Shown: positions 1-6,621 of the stretch, one piece after another
How the letters are laid out: each line of letters starts with the position of its first letter
How positions within the stretch are numbered: position 1 is the first letter of the stretch
DNA from: Betaproteobacteria bacterium
GTDB taxonomy: Bacteria > Pseudomonadota > Gammaproteobacteria > Burkholderiales > Burkholderiaceae
Assembly (NCBI GenBank): GCA_009921765.1
Contig: RFXC01000078.1
Span: 1-16,827 of the forward strand
DNA: 16,827 bases
Direction of reading: 5' to 3'
Program-made: the position numbers and the translations under genes
Notes under the pieces: model-generated
What the model was told of the DNA's origin: nothing
Seen by the model: the letters and a program-made list of their open reading frames with translations, nothing else
The model's database searches: none

Positions 1-162
1 CTCAATGTCCACCCGTGGCGAGCAACAACGCCCCGGGCCTGAAGCGGCAGCCGAGCAGGCGTGCAGCGTCTTCACCAAACCGGTGACTCTCGACGTGAGC
101 GCAACCATTTGAAAGATTGACATGTTCATGCGGATTCAAGCGGCCAGCTGCCGGATCTAGGT
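1..162. other. Unassigned left edge, possible gene end
   Basis: This stretch follows the stop codon of the minus-strand flavin hydroxylase. A plus-strand frame is open from base 2 to a TGA at 110-112, ending in residues TLDVSATI, and could be the last 36 codons of a gene entering from the left. A minus-strand frame starting with ATG near 129 is also open to the window edge and reads MNMSIFQMVALTSRV at its beginning. Both frames have about 70% G/C at third positions, so composition does not decide between them. The minus frame lacks a convincing ribosome binding site. I recognise neither product. There is no clear hairpin with a T tract downstream of the hydroxylase stop. Confidence 0.25.
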
Positions 163-1917
163 TTAAGCAAGGGCTTCCGAGGGCTGGTTGGGTTGGCGCT
201 CGAGGGGAGCGTCACGGCAGAGCGCCTTTCGCACCACCGCCGACACCCGGGTGGCGGCATCGTCGGTCCAGCGTGCGGCCACATGCTGGTCTGGGCGCAG
301 CACATAGACCGCACCCTCGGTCACACCCCAGGCGGAAAAAATACGCCCTAGCGAATCAGTCATGACGGCGTCGGCCGAAACGCAGGACCGGGTGTCATGA
401 GCACGGCGGATCTGCACGATTCGGATGGGTATTCCGTCAGCACGTAGCGCAGCAACGTCTGCGCTGACCGCCTGGAGCATGGATTCGTCGCTGCCAAAAG
501 CCAGGACCTGAAAGCCTGGTCCGAACACATCAAACAGCCAGGTGCGCGGGCTCGCTTCAGGGTCGACGCAGACGTTGCGTGCGGGCGCGCCCGGACGCGG
601 GCCCGCGGCGAAGCGACGCTCGGTTGCGTCGACGGTGGTGAGCGCGCTTTCTGCGTAGTCTATGGGCCGGGAGGTGCGCCAGTGCAAGAGCGGCCGGGTG
701 AATTCATTGCGCACCGACAACTGCAGCACCGCATCACGAAGAATGCGAAACCCGCGGGAAGGCGGCGCCATCATGCGGGTGCTGCGCGCCGCTTCGAAGC
801 AGATTTGCTGGGCGTCCGCCAGGCGCTCTTCGGTGTAGGTGTCGAGAATGGCCGGGGACGCGATGCCGCGGATCACGCTGGCAAGTTTCCAGGAAAGGTT
901 GTTGCCGTCCTGCACACCCGTGTTGACCCCGCGCACACCGAATACCGGCAGCAGATGCGCCGCGTCACCGCAATACAGCACGCGCCCATGGTTGTAGCGG
1001 GCGAGGCTCAGCGTGTTGGGCTTGTAGAGCGTGACCCACTCGATCTCCCACGGCAGGTCTGCGCCGATGTAATCGAGGTGCGCCTGAACGTGAGACCGGA
1101 GCCGCGCCGGATCGAGCGCTTCTTCATCACTCACGTCATCGGGGACCTGGTAATCGAGTCGCCAGATGCCATAGGGCGCCTTGTGGAGCAAGACCGCATA
1201 GCCGGGCAGCCAGGGGGGATCGAAATAGCACCGGCGGCCGGTGGGCGCACCCAGCGGCACACGGAAATCAATGATTGCAAACCGACCGGTGTAGGCACGG
1301 CCTTCAAAGCGCAGGTTTTGCAGCCGACGGACAGCCGAGCGGGCGCCGTCGCAGGCCACCAGCCAGTCGCAGGCGAGGGTGTATTCGCCGGCCGGCGTGT
1401 CGAGTTGCAAGTGAACGCCCGCGTGGTCGCTCTCCAGCCCCACCACCTTGGTTTGCCAGCGCACCTCGATTCCCATGGTGGCCGCACGCTCGAGCAGTAC
1501 TTTCTCCATGACGTTTTGCGGCTGATTGGTCATGGGCGCAAACCGGTCGTCGATGGAACCCGGCACTTGCAAGGCGTGAACCATGTGGCCGCGATAGAAG
1601 CTCCTTCCCTTGTCCCAGAGCAGCGCGCCGTCCAGCAGCGCATCGGAGGCGCCTACCTGCTCGAAAATTTCCAGGGTGCGCCGCGTGAAGGCTACCGCGC
1701 GGCTGCCGCCACATACCTGTGCCTCGGCTTCGATCACAATGGGGCGCGCGCCGTTTCGTGCCAGATCAAGCGCCACCAGAAGTCCGTTGGGCCCGGCGCC
1801 CACCACCACCACGGGCTGCCGTGGCGCCGCGCCCCGCATTTCCGGAGGCTGCACAAACGGATGGATCTGGTAGTTGAAGTAGCTGGATCGCTGCGGCGTG
1901 AGCTCGGGCTGGTGCAT
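163..1917 (-). CDS. FAD-dependent aromatic ring hydroxylase (MhpA/phenol hydroxylase-like)
   Basis: Predicted class A flavoprotein monooxygenase, 584 aa, which would hydroxylate a phenolic or aromatic acid ring using NAD(P)H, FAD and O2 in the cytoplasm. The dinucleotide-binding GAGPNG lies at residues 40-45 with a ribose-binding Glu at 63. The DG motif is at 190-191 in LVACDGARSAVR, and the FAD-ribityl GD motif at 317-318 in LYCGDAAHLLP. Beyond about residue 430 comes a region whose length and position fit the thioredoxin-like C-terminal domain of the phenol hydroxylase/MhpA branch. A roughly 34-residue N-terminal extension precedes the FAD fold. The ATG at 1917 has AAGGA about 9 nt upstream. 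The gene ends with TAA and lies 120 nt after a Bug protein gene on the same strand, so the two may be cotranscribed. The fold and reaction type are secure; the substrate is unknown. Confidence 0.88.
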   Translation of the reverse strand: MHQPELTPQRSSYFNYQIHPFVQPPEMRGAAPRQPVVVVGAGPNGLLVALDLARNGARPIVIEAEAQVCGGSRAVAFTRRTLEIFEQVGASDALLDGALLWDKGRSFYRGHMVHALQVPGSIDDRFAPMTNQPQNVMEKVLLERAATMGIEVRWQTKVVGLESDHAGVHLQLDTPAGEYTLACDWLVACDGARSAVRRLQNLRFEGRAYTGRFAIIDFRVPLGAPTGRRCYFDPPWLPGYAVLLHKAPYGIWRLDYQVPDDVSDEEALDPARLRSHVQAHLDYIGADLPWEIEWVTLYKPNTLSLARYNHGRVLYCGDAAHLLPVFGVRGVNTGVQDGNNLSWKLASVIRGIASPAILDTYTEERLADAQQICFEAARSTRMMAPPSRGFRILRDAVLQLSVRNEFTRPLLHWRTSRPIDYAESALTTVDATERRFAAGPRPGAPARNVCVDPEASPRTWLFDVFGPGFQVLAFGSDESMLQAVSADVAALRADGIPIRIVQIRRAHDTRSCVSADAVMTDSLGRIFSAWGVTEGAVYVLRPDQHVAARWTDDAATRVSAVVRKALCRDAPLERQPNQPSEALA

Positions 1918-1951
1918 CGTGACGGGTCCTTCTGGTACGGAATTGGCGCAT

Positions 1952-1966
1952 CGGATCGCTGATCCG
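1952..1966. promoter_or_regulatory. Inverted repeat upstream of the flavin hydroxylase, possible operator
   Basis: A perfect dyad, CGGATC-GCT-GATCCG, lies 35 nt upstream of the hydroxylase ATG at 1917, with GCGC tetranucleotides on both flanks. It falls where a repressor or activator would act on this gene. It could equally be a small mRNA hairpin in the leader. No convincing -35/-10 pair is visible around it. Confidence 0.25.
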
Positions 1967-2011
1967 GGCGCGCGGGACAGGCCGGGACAAGAAGCAGTCT
2001 AGCGCCCGATG

Positions 2012-2030
2012 CCGCGCTCCCCAAGCGCGG
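2012..2030 (-). terminator. Stem-loop just after the first Bug gene, no T tract
   Basis: CCGCGCT at 2012-2018 pairs perfectly with AGCGCGG at 2024-2030 across a 5-nt loop. It lies 8 nt past the stop of the minus-strand Bug gene. No run of T follows in the minus direction, so a classical intrinsic terminator is doubtful. It could be an mRNA 3'-end stabilising or processing hairpin that sets apart expression of the binding protein and the hydroxylase downstream. Confidence 0.3.
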
Positions 2031-2037
2031 GGCGGTC

Positions 2038-3003
2038 TCAATCGGGGCGTATGTTTTTCGCTCGAATCAGCTTGCCCCATTTTGCAGTGTCCTCGGCCAC
2101 GAGACTCGCGAGTTCAGCAGGCGACGATGGAGCCGGGTCGGCCCCCAGCCCGATCAGCCGCTCACGCACCGCAGCCGTGGCGAGCGTGCGGCGAACTGCC
2201 TGGTTGAGCGAATCAACCACAGCCGGCGGCGTTTTGGAGGAAACGAAGAGCGCGTACCAGTTGTTGGTGTCCACCCCGCGGATGCCCTGTTCCTCGAGCG
2301 TGGGTACATCGGGCAGCGCGGGGTGGCGGCGTTTCGCCGCCATGCCCAGCGGCTTGAGTTTGCCTGCGCGTACCAGGGTGATCATGCCCGGCACATCGCC
2401 GAACCAGGCGGCCACCTGGCCACCCATGACGTCGGCGATGGCCTGTGCCGCGCCCTTGTAGGGAACGTGCAGCAGGCGCAGGCCTGCGGCCTCGGCGAAC
2501 TGCTCGATGGCAAGGTGCGGAATGCTGCCAATGCCGGAGGAGGCCATCGGAGTGGGCTCGGTGCGTCGGGTGGCGAGCAAGACAAATTCGGCAGCGTCGC
2601 GCGCGGGATACGCGGGTGCGGCGGCCAGCAGTTCCTCGTTATTCACTACCAATGAAACCGGTGCGAAGTCACGCTGTACGTCATAGGCGAGCTTGTCGTA
2701 CAGCACCGGGTTGATGGCTACCGCGCCCACGCTGGTGAGCCACAGAGTGGTGCCATCGGCCTCCGAACGGATCACCTCCTGCGCGCCGATCGCACCATTG
2801 GCGCCCGGCTTGTTGTCGACCACCACCTGGCGGTTCAGTTCGCGGCCCAGTGGCTCGGACAGGGTTCGGGCCACGATATCGACCGGTCCGCCTGGCGTGA
2901 ACGCGACGATGATTCGAGTGGGTTTGGTCTGGGCCGAGGCCGATGCCGCAGCCGACAAGCCGAGGGCTATCCCAGCCAATGCGATCAATGCTTTCCTCAT
3001 CAT
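2038..3003 (-). CDS. Bug/TctC-family periplasmic substrate-binding protein (first copy)
   Basis: Extracytoplasmic solute-binding protein of the tripartite tricarboxylate transporter type, 321 aa, the usual length for the family. The Sec signal peptide is MMRKALIALAGIALGLSAAA with probable cleavage after ASA near residue 24. Family marks in order are FTPGGPVDI at 35-43, VVDNKPGANGAIG at 61-73, EADGTTL (usually PDGYTL), VPYKGAAQAIADVMGGQ and LPDVPTLEEQG. I chose the ATG at 3003, with AAGGAGAG directly upstream, over an in-frame ATG at 3051 that would add an unlikely Arg-rich extension. The ATG at 3000 is equally possible. The ligand is probably an organic or aromatic acid. No TctA/TctB-like membrane subunits are in the window. 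Confidence 0.9.
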   Translation of the reverse strand: MMRKALIALAGIALGLSAAASASAQTKPTRIIVAFTPGGPVDIVARTLSEPLGRELNRQVVVDNKPGANGAIGAQEVIRSEADGTTLWLTSVGAVAINPVLYDKLAYDVQRDFAPVSLVVNNEELLAAAPAYPARDAAEFVLLATRRTEPTPMASSGIGSIPHLAIEQFAEAAGLRLLHVPYKGAAQAIADVMGGQVAAWFGDVPGMITLVRAGKLKPLGMAAKRRHPALPDVPTLEEQGIRGVDTNNWYALFVSSKTPPAVVDSLNQAVRRTLATAAVRERLIGLGADPAPSSPAELASLVAEDTAKWGKLIRAKNIRPD

Positions 3004-3050
3004 CACTCTCCTTCTGGGCGAACGCGGATCTGCTAGGATCCGCCGCCACA

Positions 3051-3611
3051 ATGGACGCCTTTCTGATCTCGACCGGCATTGTTGCCCTGGCGGAAATCGG
3101 GGACAAGACCCAGCTGCTTACCCTGGTGCTTGCCGCACGATACCGCAAGCCCTGGCCGATCGTGGCCGGCATTTTCGTGGCCACTCTGATCAACCACGGC
3201 ATAGCGGGCGCGGTGGGCGCGTGGCTGACGTCGGCGATTGGCCCGTCTGCCATGCGCTGGGTGCTGGGCCTGTCGTTTCTTGCCATGGCAGCCTGGATGC
3301 TGGTTCCCGACAAGCTCGATGAAGACACCGGCGAATCAAAACGCATTGGCGGCGTTTTTCTGAGCACAGCCGTGCTGTTCTTTTTCGTTGAAATCGGTGA
3401 CAAGACTCAGATTGCAACCGTAGCGCTGGCGGCGCGCTTCGATTCGCTGGCGGCCGTGGTGCTGGGCACCACCCTGGGCATGATGCTCGCCAACGCACCG
3501 GTTGCGTTTTTCGGCGACGCCATCGCCAAGCGTTTACCCGTGTCGATCGTGCATCGGGTGGCGGCCGCCGTGTTCGCACTCCTGGGCATCGGAGTGCTGG
3601 TCACCGGATAG
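3051..3611 (+). CDS. Gdt1/TMEM165 (UPF0016) family cation exporter
   Basis: Small, very hydrophobic inner-membrane protein of 186 aa with an internal duplication, typical of bacterial UPF0016. Each half carries the family signature E-x-G-D-K/R-T/S: AEIGDKTQ at residues 14-21 and VEIGDKTQ at 113-120. The Glu and Asp are thought to bind the transported ion. About six membrane segments are visible. Characterised relatives export Mn(II), or exchange Ca/Mn for protons. The start at 3051 matches the beginning of the conserved protein. The only purine-rich site, AGGAT at 3035-3039, is 12 nt away. The gene stands on the opposite strand between two blocks of catabolic genes. It is divergent from a Bug gene (47 nt between starts) and ends 2 nt from the convergent oxygenase beta gene. 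Its role looks unrelated to its neighbours. Confidence 0.9.
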   Translation: MDAFLISTGIVALAEIGDKTQLLTLVLAARYRKPWPIVAGIFVATLINHGIAGAVGAWLTSAIGPSAMRWVLGLSFLAMAAWMLVPDKLDEDTGESKRIGGVFLSTAVLFFFVEIGDKTQIATVALAARFDSLAAVVLGTTLGMMLANAPVAFFGDAIAKRLPVSIVHRVAAAVFALLGIGVLVTG

Positions 3612-3613
3612 CC

Positions 3614-4108
3614 TCAGATCGGGTAGATGATCGAGTTCGGAATCATTTCCGAGTCGTAAATGCATTCCCGCACTGCAAACCTGAACCCTGCAGGCGTGCG
3701 CACCACCACATCGAGTGTGCGGCCCACGTTGAATACGGTCGTGGCCTCGGAGAGCTTGGTGCGAAAGACGGCATAGTTGGCTTCGCACCGCCAGCGGTCG
3801 GGACCTGCCTCGCGGATGACAGGCGTTCCCACGACATGGCGTTGATAGTACGGATCGTGAAACAGCGTTTCCTTGATGCCGTAGACACGATCGCGAAGCA
3901 TGCCCTTGCTGGTGAGCGACAGCGTGGCGAGCGGAAAGCCGCGCTCATGATTTTCGCGTGGCTGAACGCGGTAGACGCAGTCATCGGTGAAAAATTCTGG
4001 CCAAAGGTCCCAGTTGCCGGAGTCGGCCGCGCTCGCATAGTCGGCATAGAGCTGGGTGATGGCGAACCAGTCCTCGAAGGTGGGGGCGGCCACAGTGCTC
4101 GTATTCAT
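3614..4108 (-). CDS. Ring-hydroxylating oxygenase small (beta) subunit
   Basis: Small structural subunit of a Rieske non-heme iron oxygenase, 164 aa, with the NTF2/SnoaL-like cone fold that packs the alpha3-beta3 hexamer. The N-terminal helix pattern, FEDWFAITQLYADYASAADS near residues 11-30, and the C-terminal ending YDSEMIPNSIIYPI at 151-164 are typical of salicylate 5-hydroxylase/NagH-like beta subunits. The ATG at 4108 is chosen because GAGGA lies just upstream and overlaps the TGA of the alpha gene, which implies translational coupling. A longer in-frame start at 4141 would overlap the alpha gene and lacks a site. The alpha stop and this start are 8 nt apart. The gene is convergent with the Gdt1-like gene, with 2 nt between the stops. 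Confidence 0.88.
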   Translation of the reverse strand: MNTSTVAAPTFEDWFAITQLYADYASAADSGNWDLWPEFFTDDCVYRVQPRENHERGFPLATLSLTSKGMLRDRVYGIKETLFHDPYYQRHVVGTPVIREAGPDRWRCEANYAVFRTKLSEATTVFNVGRTLDVVVRTPAGFRFAVRECIYDSEMIPNSIIYPI

Positions 4109-4116
4109 GGTGATCC

Positions 4117-5376
4117 TCAGGCTTCGATAATGTCGCGCCAATAGCGGTACATGCCGCGGATCAGGGTTTCAGTCACCATGTGTTCGGTGTCGCCCACTTC
4201 GCGCCCGCCGAGTTCGGCCACCGCGCGGTGAAATGGCTTGCTCTCGAAGCCCTGTTGCGAAAATTCGATGACCTCGCCGTCGTCGGCCGACACGAATCCG
4301 GCAGGCCCGAACAGATTGGCCTGACGCAGCCGCCGCTCAGTCATCTCGGGGCTGTCGTCTTCAAATCCAAAGTGGGTCCAGACGAAATCGAAACTGCCAT
4401 GACCGTTGGGTTGGATGTGGCGGGTGGACACGCTGTTCACCTGCTGTTGCAGGATCACGCTGGGGAAGAGGGTGGTCATCACGGCGGTGGGCTCGCCCCA
4501 CCAGGGCTCATGAACGATATCCAGAAAGCTGGGGTCGTTCAGCTTCATCGACTCCTTGAAGCTTGATATCTGGGTGACCTGCTCGGCCTTGCCCGTTGCC
4601 CCCCGGGTGCTGATCATCGCGGCATGCCGGTGACGCTCGTCCATCCGCAGCTGCGACTTGTTGTCGGCCCGCCAGAGCCCGAACGTGACGAACCAGGTGT
4701 GGAGCAGACCCGGGTGATAGGGGTCCTTGATGTTTTCCTGCATCAGCTTCCAATTGCCTGGAATGCGCTGCCGGTTGTAGCCAAGAATGCGCAGCGCGCG
4801 GCCGTTGAACAGCCGGTCGAAATAGCCCAGGATGGTCGGGCCGAGGAAGTCTTCGAGTGACTCCACCTGATGGTCGAATGATGCGAACACCACGCCGCCG
4901 CGGCGCGCCACCTTGAGTTTGGTGAGGCTGTGCTCGGCGGGTTTGAAATCGGCCGGCATGCCGCCGTGCACTTCGTTGCCCTGGCGAACGCCGCGCCGGA
5001 AGGGCACGCCCTGCAAGTCACCGCCCAATGAATAGCTCCACTGGTGATAAGGGCAGACAAACTCCTTGCGGTTGCCGTGGCGCTCCCGACAGAAACGCAT
5101 GCCGCGATGGGCGCAGACGTTTTCGATCACATGGACCTCGCCCTTCAGGTCGCGCGAGAGAATCACCGAGCGTTCGCCGATCGCAGTGCGCTTGTAATCG
5201 CCCGGGTTCGGGATCTCGGCCTCGAGTCCCACGTAGCACCAGTGGTTCTTGTAGAAGAAGCGCTCGAGCTCGCGGCGGTAGAGTTCGTCGCTGGTGTAGG
5301 CGAGAAACGGAATACGGTGCGTGCCGTCGGATTCCCAGCGGGCCTGATCCGGGAAGGTGGTGAGGGGGTCACCCAT
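4117..5376 (-). CDS. Rieske ring-hydroxylating oxygenase large (alpha) subunit, NagG-like
   Basis: Catalytic subunit of an aromatic-ring hydroxylating oxygenase, 419 aa. The Rieske [2Fe-2S] ligands are C88-x-H90 and C108-x2-H111 (CAHRG and CPYHQW). The mononuclear iron site is D218-P-Y-H221-x4-H226 in IKDPYHPGLLH, with D365 or D366 in SADDGEVIEF as the likely third ligand. The layout HQWSY..LGGDLQGVPF resembles the salicylate 5-hydroxylase/anthranilate-type group, so a carboxylated aromatic substrate is plausible, but monohydroxylation and dihydroxylation cannot be told apart. The start at 5376 has GGAGC about 7 nt upstream; an in-frame ATG at 5568 would add 64 low-complexity residues and run into the next gene. 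The beta gene follows at 8 nt. No ferredoxin or reductase gene is in the window. Confidence 0.92.
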   Translation of the reverse strand: MGDPLTTFPDQARWESDGTHRIPFLAYTSDELYRRELERFFYKNHWCYVGLEAEIPNPGDYKRTAIGERSVILSRDLKGEVHVIENVCAHRGMRFCRERHGNRKEFVCPYHQWSYSLGGDLQGVPFRRGVRQGNEVHGGMPADFKPAEHSLTKLKVARRGGVVFASFDHQVESLEDFLGPTILGYFDRLFNGRALRILGYNRQRIPGNWKLMQENIKDPYHPGLLHTWFVTFGLWRADNKSQLRMDERHRHAAMISTRGATGKAEQVTQISSFKESMKLNDPSFLDIVHEPWWGEPTAVMTTLFPSVILQQQVNSVSTRHIQPNGHGSFDFVWTHFGFEDDSPEMTERRLRQANLFGPAGFVSADDGEVIEFSQQGFESKPFHRAVAELGGREVGDTEHMVTETLIRGMYRYWRDIIEA

Positions 5377-5410
5377 TCGAACGCTCCAGATTCGGGGGAG
5401 GCTTAATGAT

Positions 5411-5457
5411 AGCCCCCGCGGCCGAAGGCCTGGCTTGCGGGCACTCGCCCGGGGGCT
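5411..5457 (-). other. Structured leader of the oxygenase alpha gene
   Basis: AGCCCCC at 5411-5417 pairs with GGGGGCT at 5451-5457. Inside are GGCC-GAA-GGCC (5420-5430) and GGGC/GCCC (5439-5442 with 5447-5450), giving a three-way-junction shape. A competing fold pairs CCCGC at 5415-5419 with GCGGG at 5437-5441. The element sits in the 146-nt gap between the Bug gene and the oxygenase alpha gene, ending about 25 nt before the alpha ribosome binding site. No T tract follows in the minus direction. High GC makes chance pairing common, so function is unproven. Confidence 0.3.
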
Positions 5458-5468
5458 CTTCAGCGCCG

Positions 5469-5529
5469 CGCCTGAACGCGATTGCCCGGGGGGCGTGCAG
5501 CCACGCCCCGTCTGCGCTTCGTTCAGGCG
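5469..5529 (-). other. Nested inverted repeat at the end of the second Bug gene
   Basis: An outer stem pairs CGCCTGAACG (5469-5478) with CGTTCAGGCG (5520-5529). It encloses a perfect 8-bp hairpin, GGGGCGTG (5490-5497) with CACGCCCC (5502-5509) and a 4-nt loop. The outer arm covers the TGA stop of the Bug gene at 5523-5525. No T tract is present, so this looks more like an intercistronic stem-loop that stabilises or processes the mRNA, or a weak terminator, than a standard intrinsic terminator. Confidence 0.4.
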
Positions 5530-6536
5530 TCCAGTCGGGTTCCGGAGGCCCGGGCTGCCGCTCCCCACTTGGCAACTTCGGTTTCGATGAACCTCGTGAA
5601 CTGCTCGCCAGGCAGCGCGCGAACCACCGAACCCGCCTGGGCCACGCGCTGATTGAGGGCCGGATCGGCCAGCACGGTGGCAAAGTCGCGGGAGATTTTG
5701 TCTACAACCGGCGCCGGGATTCCGGCCGGACCCACGAGCCCCGCCCAGCCGACCGCTTCAAAGTTGGCAAGCCCCGCCACCGGCAATTCGGCAAGCGCCG
5801 GTACGTCGGGCAGGGCGCTGTTGCGTTGAGCGCTGGTAACGGCGAGCGCGCGCACCCGCCCGGCCTGGATGTGCGTGAGCGCAGCCGATACGCTGTCGAT
5901 CATGAATTGAACCTGACCGCCGATGAGATCGGTGAGTGCCGGACCGCTTCCCTTGTAGGGGATGTGCACGGCAAAGGTCTGCGTGGCGAGCTTGAACATT
6001 TCGCAGGCCAGATGTTGCGAGGTGCCCGGGCCCCCGGAGGCATAGCTGAGGCTGCCGGGCTTCTGCTTCAGAAGCGCAACCAGTTCGGCCACCGAGCGGA
6101 CCGGCAGCTCGCGATTCACCAGCAGCACCAGCGGCGCGACGAAGGCGAGCGAGATCGCTGTGAAGTCGCGAACCGGGTGGTAGGGCAACTTCGAAAATAC
6201 CGAGGGGTTGATGGCGAGCGGACCGCTGGACACCATGCCCAGCGTGTAGCCGTCGGCGGGCGACTGCCTGAGCGCCTCCATGCCGATGATGCTGCTCCCG
6301 CCCGGGCGGTTTTCCACCGGAATGCTCTGTCCCCAGATCTGCGCGAGCCGCTCCGCGAAGGCCCGGCCGAAGATATCGGTGGCCTGCCCCGGCGGAAAGG
6401 GAATGATCATCCTGACAGGCTTCGTGGGCCAGGGGCTCTGGGCCCGCGCTGGCGTCACGCCCCCGGCCGAGGCGCCGAGCGCAGCAAGGTTGAACAGATG
6501 GCCGCGTCGGCCGGGGTGACTGGGCTTCGAGGACAT
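5523..6536 (-). CDS. Bug/TctC-family periplasmic substrate-binding protein (second copy)
   Basis: Solute-binding protein of 337 aa. The N-terminus PGRRGHLFNLAALGASAGG ending in ARAQ looks like an export signal with a weak twin-arginine motif (R10-R11). Family marks are PVRMIIPFPPGQATDI at 40-55, VENRPGGSSIIG at 74-85, DGYTLG at 95-100, the later IPYKGSGPALTDLIGGQ, and LPDVPALAEL. The usual GG before the ligand-contacting Asp is GQ here (residues 50-51), unlike the other three copies in the window. The ATG at 6536 is preferred, with GGAG 7 nt upstream, over an in-frame ATG at 6590 that would extend into the divergent promoter region. It is the first gene of the minus-strand block carrying the Rieske oxygenase, so an aromatic acid feeding that enzyme is a reasonable ligand guess. 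Confidence 0.9.
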   Translation of the reverse strand: MSSKPSHPGRRGHLFNLAALGASAGGVTPARAQSPWPTKPVRMIIPFPPGQATDIFGRAFAERLAQIWGQSIPVENRPGGSSIIGMEALRQSPADGYTLGMVSSGPLAINPSVFSKLPYHPVRDFTAISLAFVAPLVLLVNRELPVRSVAELVALLKQKPGSLSYASGGPGTSQHLACEMFKLATQTFAVHIPYKGSGPALTDLIGGQVQFMIDSVSAALTHIQAGRVRALAVTSAQRNSALPDVPALAELPVAGLANFEAVGWAGLVGPAGIPAPVVDKISRDFATVLADPALNQRVAQAGSVVRALPGEQFTRFIETEVAKWGAAARASGTRLDA

Positions 6537-6621
6537 GATGACGCTCCGGGACGGTCGAACGAGGCGGTTGGTGAGAGGATGCCGCTGCATATACCATCAG
6601 ATCTTAAACAAGGGAGACACC
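6537..6621. promoter_or_regulatory. Divergent intergenic control region between two Bug operons
   Basis: These 85 nt separate the start codons of two divergent Bug genes and must contain the start signals for both sides, unless transcription reads in from outside. The right part is AT-richer than its surroundings (CATATACCATCAGATCTTAA at 6588-6607). For the plus strand, TTGGTG (6568-6573) and TATACC (6590-6595) with a 16-nt spacer are a weak -35/-10 candidate. No good minus-strand promoter was found. The half-palindromic TATACCA and the AGATCT palindrome are possible regulator contacts. No regulator gene lies nearby. Confidence 0.4.

Noticed and set aside
5377..5568. N-terminal extension of the oxygenase alpha subunit to an ATG at 5568
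   Set aside because: The extra 64 residues are Pro/Arg/Ser-rich, would overlap the Bug gene and cover the structured gap. The start at 5376 has a good ribosome binding site and matches family length.
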